Assembly: GCA_003133265.1 (NCBI GenBank) | Contig: PKWQ01000024.1 | Location: forward strand, 1 to 58,688 | Reading direction: 5' to 3' | DNA length: 58,688 nucleotides | Origin: Acetobacteraceae bacterium | Lineage (GTDB): Bacteria > Pseudomonadota > Alphaproteobacteria > Acetobacterales > Acetobacteraceae | In this document: piece by piece, positions 25,232 to 31,340 of the stretch | Layout: each line of letters starts with the position of its first letter | Position numbering within the stretch: position 1 is the stretch's first letter | The notes under the pieces: generated by a model | What the model was told of the DNA's origin: nothing | What the model saw: the letters and a program-made list of their open reading frames with translations, nothing else | Databases searched by the model: none | Translations under genes and position numbers: made by a program

Positions 25232-25440
25232 TGGCCCATGGTCCTTTCGGCATCTTCCTGGCAGGCCACGCACAGGCACGCATTCGGCAGAACCGCGAGC
25301 CGCTGGGCGGGGATTTCCTTGCCGCACGCCAGACAGTCGTTGCCGGACACCTGGCGCCGCGGCGGGCGTGGGCGATGGAGCAGCAGGGCATTTTCGATAA
25401 CGCCCTGCTGCTCCGCCGCGCGGTCGGCGTTGTCGGCCAC
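25228..25440 (-). CDS. TraR/DksA-type zinc-finger protein
   Basis: The 70-residue protein starts with GTG and has a DksA-type C4 zinc finger, CLACGKEIPAQRLAVLP followed by CLCVACQED. Short TraR-like proteins of this type are frequent in phages and bind RNA polymerase through the secondary channel, without ppGpp in TraR's case. The N-terminal acidic helix (MADNADRAAEQQG) fits the coiled-coil tip. Its place at the head of the late region suggests a role in promoter choice. Confidence 0.8.
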   Translation of the reverse strand: MADNADRAAEQQGVIENALLLHRPRPPRRQVSGNDCLACGKEIPAQRLAVLPNACLCVACQEDAERTMGQ

Positions 25441-25441
25441 G

Positions 25442-26206
25442 TCAGTTCGGTGCGGCCAGCGTGGCTGCGGTGGCCGGCGTCGGTATCGGCGTCACGGATA
25501 CGGCTGACGGCATCGGTGGAACCGGCAGCGCGGCCGGGGTCGCGGGCACCACCGGCGCGGCGGTGGCTGTCTCCGCCACGGGCGTGCCGCCCAGGTTGGC
25601 GCAGAACTTCACCACGTTTGGATGCACCAGCGCATTGTCGATGCTGACGGCAATGGATGCCTGTGGCACCAGCGTGGCCAGCACCGGCGCGGCGATCGGC
25701 TGCACCACCCCATCGACCAGGCATGCCGCCTGCTCGACGGTCTGGATGTCCGTCTGCATCTGCGCCTTCTGCGCTGGGGTCATGCTGCATGCCGACAGAC
25801 CGAGAGCGACCATCAGGAGAAGCGCGCCAAGCGTCGATGCAATGGCGCCCGTGCCCGTCCCCAGCTGCGCTACCGCAGGATCAGGCGCCGGCTTCGCAGG
25901 CTTCAGGTCGGTGAGAAACCGCAGAGCATCGCGCAGGATCTGCGGCAGCGCCGTGGTCAGCGCGTGGTTCGCGGTGTCCTTCACCACTTCCATCGCCAGC
26001 GCCTGGGCATCCGCCGCGGCCTGGCTGTTGTCCGGCAGCACCAGATGCACGACGCCGAACACCACGCCGCCGAAGGCGATGATCGCCGAGACGCTGCCGC
26101 CCTCATAGGCCGCGAGCGCCGAGGCGATCAGGCCCAGGATCGTGCCGATACCGAGGATTGTGCTTGGCTGGCGCACCCAGCCACGAAAATCGACGTCCAT
26201 GTCCAC
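25442..26206 (-). CDS. holin-like protein with C-terminal lipoprotein-like part
   Basis: The 254-residue product (GTG 26206, or ATG 26200) is the first gene after operator site 3. It has hydrophobic segments at about residues 17-33 and 40-57, then a cytosolic-type linker, then a third segment (about 121-139) ending in a lipobox-like LSAC at Cys-140, and an Ala/Pro/Thr-rich tail. It thus resembles a small holin joined to an Rz1-like lipoprotein. First place in the late operon is where Mu has its lysis genes. Confidence 0.6.
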   Translation of the reverse strand: MDMDVDFRGWVRQPSTILGIGTILGLIASALAAYEGGSVSAIIAFGGVVFGVVHLVLPDNSQAAADAQALAMEVVKDTANHALTTALPQILRDALRFLTDLKPAKPAPDPAVAQLGTGTGAIASTLGALLLMVALGLSACSMTPAQKAQMQTDIQTVEQAACLVDGVVQPIAAPVLATLVPQASIAVSIDNALVHPNVVKFCANLGGTPVAETATAAPVVPATPAALPVPPMPSAVSVTPIPTPATAATLAAPN

Positions 26207-26332
26207 ATCGCTCCATGTGTGATGCCGCGGGCCGGTGGCCTCGCGGTGGTCAGTGCGGAGCGGAGTGTGAGGCGTCGAAACGACGCATATTCGCCGACGC
26301 GTGTCGGTCGGTGATCGGAACAGGGGCGATGA
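26207..26332. other. late promoter region ahead of the lysis block
   Basis: These 126 bp separate the Mor/C-like gene from the first late gene. They contain operator site 3 (26293-26308) and, 23 nt further on the minus strand, CACACT as a -10-like element. Nothing else is apparent. Confidence 0.6.
26293..26308. promoter_or_regulatory. late-activator operator candidate (site 3)
   Basis: GCCGACGCGTGTCGGT differs from site 1 at one base. It lies between the activator gene and the lysis block, where Mu has Plys. CACACT follows at the same 23-nt distance on the minus strand. Confidence 0.68.
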
Positions 26333-26713
26333 TCAGAAGCGGAAGGCGACCTGCCTGTTCGATTGCGCGTCGCGCTTCAGGCGGCGCCAGACGGTATCGG
26401 CATGCAGCCCGACCTTGCGCGCGATCTCGGCGTGCGTCAGGCCGCGACTCGCATATAGCGCGGTTCGCCAGTCCTTGCACAAGGGGACGCTGATATAGCC
26501 GCCGCCGAAGCCCCTGATAAGCGCCTTGGCCATCGCCTCGCCGAATTCGGCTTCCAGGTCGGCGCGCAGCTTTTCGCTGGAATTGTTGACGCCCAGCGCA
26601 ACCCACAGTTTGGTGCCGCCCCGCGCCTCGATCAGCCGCAGTGTGTCGTCGAGGCCGAGGACCTCGATCAGCAGGCTGAGACTCTCGGGCGGCGGGGGCG
26701 GTTGATTGGTCAC
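26333..26713 (-). CDS. Mor/C-family late transcription activator
   Basis: The 126-residue protein starts with GTG at 26713, overlapping the previous stop as GTGA. It has the Mor signature RGFGGGYISVP (about residues 73-83), the GG-x-I/V-x-I/V-P strand used in dimerisation, followed by a helix-turn-helix LTHAEIARKVGLHADTVWRRLKR. Mor switches on Mu middle transcription and C the late genes. Only one family member is seen here, the last middle gene and directly before the late promoter, so it may do C's job. Confidence 0.88.
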   Translation of the reverse strand: MTNQPPPPPESLSLLIEVLGLDDTLRLIEARGGTKLWVALGVNNSSEKLRADLEAEFGEAMAKALIRGFGGGYISVPLCKDWRTALYASRGLTHAEIARKVGLHADTVWRRLKRDAQSNRQVAFRF

Positions 26714-26967
26714 AGCGCGGCTATCTGCCCGGTCTGCTCGTCGAACCGCAGCAGGCATGTGCGCTTCAGCGTCACCACCAGTTCGATCGAGCGGCGGGAC
26801 CGCCAGACGAGGCGCAAGGGAAACACTCCGTCCCGCCGCCGCCGCGATATCCGGATCGGCTGCAGCACGAACCCGGCGGCCTGCAGCGTCGCATGCAGAT
26901 CGACCAGGCCGGAGAGCGACAGTAGCTGGTGCAGCTGCACCGTGGCCGTCTTGCCGAGGGCGCTCAT
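26710..26967 (-). CDS. small phage protein, unknown
   Basis: The 85-residue product (MSALGKTATVQLHQLLSLSGLVD) is basic, with an Arg-rich centre (RISRRRRDGVFPLRLVWRSRR), and no known domain. Both ends overlap its neighbours by 4 bp. The LRFDEQTGQIAAL end suggests a small beta fold. Function cannot be assigned. Confidence 0.55.
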   Translation of the reverse strand: MSALGKTATVQLHQLLSLSGLVDLHATLQAAGFVLQPIRISRRRRDGVFPLRLVWRSRRSIELVVTLKRTCLLRFDEQTGQIAAL

Positions 26968-27218
26968 ACATCAAACTCCCCGTTGTCGATCCGGGCGAGC
27001 ATCTGATCGCCCAGCCGCTTCATCGCGTCGAAAAACCCAGGAGTTTCTCCGGCAGCCGTCTCGCTGGTCCGATGAGCCTTTGCGTCGAACGCGATCAGCA
27101 CGCATCCAATCAGTCCGTGCTTGGCCCGGAGCGCTTCAAGATCAGCGATCAGAGGATGGCGGCTCGATATCTTGAGACCGGGGCGTCCGTCGGTGGCCGT
27201 CTTGCCGGGGGGGCTCAT
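26964..27218 (-). CDS. small phage protein, unknown
   Basis: The 84-residue protein begins MSPPGKTATDGRPGLKISSRH at 27218, the ATG that overlaps the upstream stop (27215). A helical centre (HPLIADLEALRAKHGLIGCVLIAFD) leads into GFFDAMKRLGDQMLARID. No family is recognised. It shares the short GKTATxG start with the next gene (GKTATVQL), hinting that the two may be related or that the leader was duplicated. Confidence 0.55.
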   Translation of the reverse strand: MSPPGKTATDGRPGLKISSRHPLIADLEALRAKHGLIGCVLIAFDAKAHRTSETAAGETPGFFDAMKRLGDQMLARIDNGEFDV

Positions 27219-27460
27219 GGCCGCACGCGCTTCAGCAACTCGATCCCGACCATCGTCAGATCGATTTCCTGCTGGATCGGCTCGCCGTGCTTCACCTCCT
27301 TGAACCGCGACGTGATCAGGGTCCTGTCGCGCAGCCGCTTCAGCAGCGCGGCGACGCGCAGATCCCCGGGGGTCGCCTTGATGTTGCGCGAGACGGACAC
27401 CACGCATGGCAGGCCGCGCATGAACTCGATCTCCTGGGACGTGAGCGCGGGATCAGCCAT
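27215..27460 (-). CDS. small winged-helix-like phage protein
   Basis: The 81-residue protein starts MADPALTSQEIEFMRGLPCVV at 27460. It has two helices and a likely DNA-binding turn (DLRVAALLKRLRDRTLITSRF), followed by the short VKHGEPIQQEIDLTMVGIELLK end, suggestive of a winged helix. It is coupled to both neighbours. A regulatory role is possible but unproven. Confidence 0.55.
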   Translation of the reverse strand: MADPALTSQEIEFMRGLPCVVSVSRNIKATPGDLRVAALLKRLRDRTLITSRFKEVKHGEPIQQEIDLTMVGIELLKRVRP

Positions 27461-27728
27461 GCTTCGCCCCCGTCGCGCGCCAGCCATCCATCTCGTTGTA
27501 CAACACGCGCGAAATCAGCCGTTGGCGCATTACCGGGGTTTCCTGCGCATAGATGATCGCCAGCGCCGCGCGCGACGACCGCGCGCCGAGCAGGTCGGGG
27601 TCCGTATCGGCGTCCAGCCCCAGCTTCTCGGTCAGCACGCGGATCGCCTCGTCCATCGCCACCAAGGCTCGTGCCAGGGTGAGCGAGTCCGCCAGATGGA
27701 GCGGCGGCAGTTGTTCGGTCGTCCTCAT
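27453..27728 (-). CDS. small phage protein, unknown
   Basis: The start is the ATG at 27728: GGAGGT lies five bases upstream, better than the earlier ATG at 27752. The 91-residue product (MRTTEQLPPLHLADSLTLARAL) is helical, with AMDEAIRVLTEKLGLDADTD and ALAIIYAQETPVMRQRLISRVL. No family is recognised. The strong ribosome binding site suggests it is well translated and opens a sub-block of the middle operon. Confidence 0.6.
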   Translation of the reverse strand: MRTTEQLPPLHLADSLTLARALVAMDEAIRVLTEKLGLDADTDPDLLGARSSRAALAIIYAQETPVMRQRLISRVLYNEMDGWRATGAKHG

Positions 27729-27738
27729 TGGACCTCCG

Positions 27739-27942
27739 TTATTGACGGACATGGAGTTCCCCTTCCTCGGTAATGACGACGGGGGGCAGCCCGCGCACTG
27801 CCCGGCTGGCGTTCCCTCGCTCCAGAGCGTGCTGGTAGCAGGCGCGGCGGCCGCCGACGCCTATCGCTGCCGCCGCATGGCAGCCGGGTTCATCACAGAG
27901 CCATCCCGGCGCCTCGGTCGTCTTCGTCGGGGTTTCGCTCAT
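27739..27942 (-). CDS. small Cys/His-rich phage protein
   Basis: The 67-residue protein begins MSETPTKTTEAPGWLCDEPGC at 27942, overlapping the upstream stop (27939). CDEPGCHAAAAIG, then ACYQHALE, spaces three Cys and two His as a possible zinc site. It is one of four small Cys-rich proteins in this phage. Function is unknown; DNA, RNA or protein contact through the zinc site is plausible. Confidence 0.55.
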   Translation of the reverse strand: MSETPTKTTEAPGWLCDEPGCHAAAAIGVGGRRACYQHALERGNASRAVRGLPPVVITEEGELHVRQ

Positions 27943-28136
27943 GACCCGTCCATTTGGTTGAGATGAGGTTGGTGGAACACCTCGTCTGCGGAAATGAACC
28001 CCATGCCGTGGCACTTCGGGCACGGCGGCTGCCATAGGCCGCCGTAGCCCATGCACCAGTCGCACTGGACCGGCGGTAGCCGGGGCTTGGTGTAAATCGA
28101 GTCGGTCGTCTGCGGGAGGTCGGCGCTCTTGCTCAT
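27939..28136 (-). CDS. small DnaJ-type zinc-ribbon phage protein
   Basis: The 65-residue protein starts at ATG 28136 (overlapping the stop at 28133). It has CDWCMGYGGLWQPPCPKCHGMGF: two CxxC pairs with glycines, the CxxCxGxG-like pattern of the DnaJ central zinc domain. Only one such repeat pair is present. It may bind unfolded peptide or nucleic acid. The gene is coupled on both sides. Confidence 0.6.
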   Translation of the reverse strand: MSKSADLPQTTDSIYTKPRLPPVQCDWCMGYGGLWQPPCPKCHGMGFISADEVFHQPHLNQMDGS

Positions 28137-28315
28137 GTGAGATTTCCCCGCGTCCGATCGAGCAATGCGTTTGCCGTATCGACCGCCGCCTGCACTCGGC
28201 CGGGCAGCGCCGTGGGTAGTCCACGGATCGCCAAATTTCCGACAGTCCGCAGGATGGCCACGGCTTCCCATTCCACTTTTGACAGCGCGGTCATCTGTGT
28301 CAGGTCGTTGCTCAT
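28133..28315 (-). CDS. small phage protein, unknown
   Basis: The 60-residue helical protein (MSNDLTQMTALSKVEWEAVAIL) overlaps both neighbours by 4 bp. No motif is recognised. The coupling is the main evidence that it is translated. Confidence 0.5.
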   Translation of the reverse strand: MSNDLTQMTALSKVEWEAVAILRTVGNLAIRGLPTALPGRVQAAVDTANALLDRTRGNLT

Positions 28316-28656
28316 GATAGTGCCTCGTCGATTTTGGCTATAAGGCGCTCTACTGGAGCGACGAAGTTCTCACGATCATCGGCGCTCAGCGTCTCAATGC
28401 GCGGACCGTCTGGACCGAGGATGCAGAAGCTCTCCAGTAGCTGCATGCGTTCGCCGCCGATGTACGTCCGCGACCTCGCCAGCACCGCTCGCAGCCGTTC
28501 GATCTCGGCGTCTTGTTCGATCATCACCCGGTATGCAGCTCCCGGGTCTGCCAAAACCTTCGCTATGCAATCCGCCTCAGTAGGCCGCATGATGGAAGTG
28601 CAATCACCGCACGTCTTGCCCAGCGGCAGGCTTTTCTCAGCGGTGGTTTCACTCAT
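28312..28656 (-). CDS. small phage protein with CxxC pair, unknown
   Basis: The 114-residue protein (MSETTAEKSLPLGKTCGDCTSIM) has a CGDC pair followed by a third Cys (EADCIAKVLAD), then a coiled-coil-like stretch (MIEQDAEIERLRAVLARSRTYI). It starts eight bases before the GemA stop. A similar combination of a short Cys motif and a coiled coil is seen in unassigned phage proteins. Function is unknown. Confidence 0.55.
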   Translation of the reverse strand: MSETTAEKSLPLGKTCGDCTSIMRPTEADCIAKVLADPGAAYRVMIEQDAEIERLRAVLARSRTYIGGERMQLLESFCILGPDGPRIETLSADDRENFVAPVERLIAKIDEALS

Positions 28657-29113
28657 TGCACTTCTCCTTCGCTTGCGCCTGCATCAACCGCGAGCGCCAC
28701 GCCTTCAGGCCCTCGATCACCTTGTTGGCCTCCGCGCCTTTCAGCCATTCCGGACTGCCGACGCCAGCCGGGTTCTTCGGGGATTTCGTCTGGCGCGCGA
28801 CGAAGCCGCGCAGCGCCTGGTCGGACCCATCCTTCAGCAGCGGCCGCATGTCGGCCCAGATCGCGTGGATCATCCGTACGTTGGGCAGATGGCTGTGTCG
28901 CTTGCCGGTGCGCGGCGTCCAGCCCAGCCGCTTCATCTCCGCCAGCAGCGCGCCCAGCTCCGCGTTGGTGGCGCTGGCCGTGCTCTCCCGGCTGGTGATG
29001 CGCAGCACCAGGGCGCGATAGGTGCCCTCGTCCAGCGCCATTTCTTTCCGCGCGATGTGGACCTTCGCCTGCATCGCGCGCCGATCGTCCCAGGGACGGG
29101 GCTGGGCGCCCAT
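28649..29113 (-). CDS. gemA: GemA regulatory protein (Mu gp16, DUF1018)
   Basis: The 154-residue protein starts MGAQPRPWDDRRAMQAKVHIA at 29113, where ATG shares a base with the upstream stop (TGATG). The family core is clear: KVHIARKEMALDEGTYRALVLRITS at 17-41, ATNAELGALLAEMKRLGW at 48-65, and IHAIWADMRPLLKDGSDQALRGFV. In Mu, GemA affects host gene expression and DNA supercoiling. It lies in the semi-essential early region as in Mu. Confidence 0.88.
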   Translation of the reverse strand: MGAQPRPWDDRRAMQAKVHIARKEMALDEGTYRALVLRITSRESTASATNAELGALLAEMKRLGWTPRTGKRHSHLPNVRMIHAIWADMRPLLKDGSDQALRGFVARQTKSPKNPAGVGSPEWLKGAEANKVIEGLKAWRSRLMQAQAKEKCNE

Positions 29114-29283
29114 CACCCGAGCCCCGCCAGCCGCACCATGGCGTGGCCGCCCAGGAACAGCAGGTAGCCGGCGCCGATCGCGCAGCCGGTCACCAGACCA
29201 AACCCCACCAGCAGCATGAACGCGTCGCGCCCCTGCCGCCGCGCGCGGCGCATCCGCGCCCGCCTGGTCGTTCCGCTGGCCAT
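29113..29283 (-). CDS. 56-residue membrane protein
   Basis: This small gene lies exactly between DUF3164 and gemA with TGATG overlaps at both ends. It begins MASGTTRRARMRRARRQGRD, then a hydrophobic stretch (AFMLLVGFGLVTGCAIGAG and YLLFLGGHAMV). The basic N-terminus followed by one long or two short membrane helices fits an inner-membrane protein. Possible roles are superinfection exclusion or modulation of host processes; nothing more can be said. Confidence 0.6.
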   Translation of the reverse strand: MASGTTRRARMRRARRQGRDAFMLLVGFGLVTGCAIGAGYLLFLGGHAMVRLAGLG

Positions 29284-29909
29284 CACACCCTCGCCAGATC
29301 GAGCGGCAACTGCGCGAAGTCCTGATCGGCGCCAGCGCGGCGGTAGAAGCGCAGATATCGCTTCGACGAGACCACCCGCACCGCGTTGCCGATCGCTTCC
29401 ATCGCCTGCTTCCAGGTCTGATCGGCGATATCAAGCCGCCGCAGACCCAGGATACGATCCACGTTCAGCTTGCCTTCCTTGTCCACCGCGAAGGCGTCGT
29501 TGACGATCGCGCGCAGGTTGGCGTTCGCCCCCTCGCTCCAGGCCACGATGCATTTGTCCACCAGCTGTTTCGCCACCTGCAGCTCCGGCCCGAAGGTCAG
29601 GCTGTCGCCGATCGCCACCTGCAGGCGCAGGTTCCCGTCGTAGCTCGACAGCGTGATGTTGCCCTTCGCACCGCCCTTCTCCAGACCGTGGCTCTGCGCC
29701 AGCAGGTCCAGCAGCGCCTGCACCTGGCCGAAGGATTTCTCCCGGAACATGCGCAGCGCGATCGACAGCAGCTGCGCCTCGCGGAACGCCTCGCGCACCA
29801 GCTCGTCCTCCAGCAGGTCCGCCGGCTTCACATTCGCCATCGGCACCAGACGGCCGCTGCTGTCCTGCAGATAGCCGCCGGGCACCGTTCCCATGCTCTG
29901 ATCGTCCAT
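29283..29909 (-). CDS. DUF3164 protein (Mu gp8-like)
   Basis: The 208-residue protein starts MDDQSMGTVPGGYLQDSSGRLVP (ATG 29909; an upstream in-frame ATG at 29939 is less likely). It has the DUF3164 features ANVKPADLLEDELVREAF, GAKGNITLSSYDGNLRLQVAIGD (about 87-109) and GLRRLDIADQTWKQAMEAI. Found in the early region of most Mu-like phages near the transposase; its role is not known but DNA or transposition accessory function is assumed. Confidence 0.88.
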   Translation of the reverse strand: MDDQSMGTVPGGYLQDSSGRLVPMANVKPADLLEDELVREAFREAQLLSIALRMFREKSFGQVQALLDLLAQSHGLEKGGAKGNITLSSYDGNLRLQVAIGDSLTFGPELQVAKQLVDKCIVAWSEGANANLRAIVNDAFAVDKEGKLNVDRILGLRRLDIADQTWKQAMEAIGNAVRVVSSKRYLRFYRRAGADQDFAQLPLDLARV

Positions 29910-30099
29910 CGTCGTTTTGCTCCGTATGAATGGTTGCATCGGTCATCAGGTGCGCACCGATCCAGCGCAGCTCGGCGTTGCGCACGCAGTCCGGGCAGGC
30001 GTCGAGGTGCCTGTGCTGGCGCCGGCCAGGATTGCCCGTGGACAGGCACACCGCGCCGGTGTCGTGGCAGGTCGGGCAGAGGAACCGGCGCGGGATCAC
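29431..30099 (-). CDS. zinc-ribbon protein, 3' end uncertain
   Basis: The frame starts with GTG at 30099, overlapping the stop at 30096 as GTGA. The first 50 residues form a clear zinc ribbon: LCPTCHDTGAVC then ACPDCVRNAELRW. After about residue 55 the frame runs on with no stop to 29431, 479 bp into the DUF3164 gene in another frame. That tail is Ala/Gly/Arg-rich and looks like a shadow translation. Either the overlap is real or a one-base error near 29950 hides a nearby stop; a TGA lies in another frame at about 29948. Confidence 0.45.
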   Translation of the reverse strand: MIPRRFLCPTCHDTGAVCLSTGNPGRRQHRHLDACPDCVRNAELRWIGAHLMTDATIHTEQNDDGRSEHGNGARRLSAGQQRPSGADGECEAGGPAGGRAGARGVPRGAAAVDRAAHVPGEILRPGAGAAGPAGAEPRSGEGRCEGQHHAVELRREPAPAGGDRRQPDLRAGAAGGETAGGQMHRGLERGGERQPARDRQRRLRGGQGRQAERGSYPGSAAA

Positions 30100-30299
30100 G
30101 TGCGCCCCCTGGGGACCATGGTCGAAATCGGGATCGGCAGAACGACCAACGGCCGGATCGGTCGGCCATGCACCAGGTCGGAGATCTGTCCATCGCTCAT
30201 CGTCGACGGATCGAGCTGCGTCACCTCGGCGCGCCACCGGCGCTGCTGAGCCCGGGCGATACAATGCAGGATCGCCCTGCCGATCAGTGCGCGGATCAT
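30096..30299 (-). CDS. small phage protein after MuB
   Basis: The 67-residue product starts MIRALIGRAILHCIARAQQRRW at 30299, overlapping the MuB-like stop (30296) as ATGA. It contains an amphipathic Arg-rich helix and a GRPIRPLVVLPIP stretch. No family is recognised. Coupling to the transposition ATPase suggests an early function. Confidence 0.55.
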   Translation of the reverse strand: MIRALIGRAILHCIARAQQRRWRAEVTQLDPSTMSDGQISDLVHGRPIRPLVVLPIPISTMVPRGRT

Positions 30300-31273
30300 C
30301 GTGGCGCCGCCACCGAGGCGTCGTTGCCCAGCCGCTGCCACGCATCCAGGATGATCTGCTCGCTGACCGGTTCGCCGTCGGCGCCGGCCATCATGTGCGC
30401 CAGCCGCAGGCACTTGGTCAGGCCGCGCAGCGCGCCCGGCTTCTTCGCGATCGTGGTCAGCAGCTTGCGCTCGGTGGCACCCGCGATGCCCCAGGCTTCC
30501 AGCAGCGCCCGGATGTCCGCCATCAGCGGCGCCGGACGCTTCACCTGCACGCCGACGCGGCTATACAGCTGCGCGAACTCCGCCGAGCGGGTGCCTCCGT
30601 TCAGCCGCGCGTAGATGGCTTCGTTGCCCAGCAGCGCGACGCCGATTTCCGCCTTGTCATGGATGGTGCGCAGCTGATCCAGCGCGCAGCTCGGCAGGTG
30701 CTGCGCCTCGTCGATGATCACCAGCCCGCCGCTGCCATAAAGCTTGGTCACGATGGCGCGGGAGATGCTCTGCGCCGAATAGCGCTCGCCGATGCCCAGC
30801 AGGTTCGCCAGCGCGTCCAGCAGCGACCGCGGCGAGGTGAGGCAGGGCTCTGCGGTCAGCAGCCAGACATTCGACGCCTGCGCGCGATAGGCGTGTGCCG
30901 CCGACGTCTTGCCGACGCCGGCGCCGCCGGTTGCCACCGCCAGGTCCGGCAGATGCTGCGCATATTCCATCACGCCGAACAAATCCTGCGCCGTCTGCGT
31001 CATGATGAACGACGGCGCCGGGCGCAGCAGGTCGCGGGTCCGCGCGCGCACCGTCTTCGAGTCCAGCCAGCGCTGCATCTTCTCGGCCTGGCGCTGGTTG
31101 TTGCCGCTGTACTTGCCGTCCAGCCACGCATGCACGGTGGAATAGGGCACGCCGGACAGCCGGGCGACGTCCGTCAGGCTCAATTTGTCGGCCTCCATCG
31201 CCGCGCGCACCGCTGCCCGGATCGGCTCCTGGGCATCGGCGGCGATGGGGGTTTCTGTCGTGGTCTGGTTCAT
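30296..31273 (-). CDS. DNA transposition AAA+ ATPase (MuB)
   Basis: The 325-residue protein has an N-terminal helix-turn-helix (SLTDVARLSGVPYSTVHAWL, 32-51), Walker A GGAGVGKT (116-123), Walker B LVIIDEAQ (184-191) and a helical C-terminal domain like Mu B. MuB binds target DNA, activates the transposase and gives target immunity. It lies 67 bp downstream of the transposase gene. Length matches Mu B (312). Confidence 0.93.
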   Translation of the reverse strand: MNQTTTETPIAADAQEPIRAAVRAAMEADKLSLTDVARLSGVPYSTVHAWLDGKYSGNNQRQAEKMQRWLDSKTVRARTRDLLRPAPSFIMTQTAQDLFGVMEYAQHLPDLAVATGGAGVGKTSAAHAYRAQASNVWLLTAEPCLTSPRSLLDALANLLGIGERYSAQSISRAIVTKLYGSGGLVIIDEAQHLPSCALDQLRTIHDKAEIGVALLGNEAIYARLNGGTRSAEFAQLYSRVGVQVKRPAPLMADIRALLEAWGIAGATERKLLTTIAKKPGALRGLTKCLRLAHMMAGADGEPVSEQIILDAWQRLGNDASVAAPR

Positions 31274-31340
31274 GGTATTTCTTCCTGGTCTGTGACTACT
31301 GAAGCCAGGGCCGGGCGTGTTCAGACGTCCGGCCCACCTT

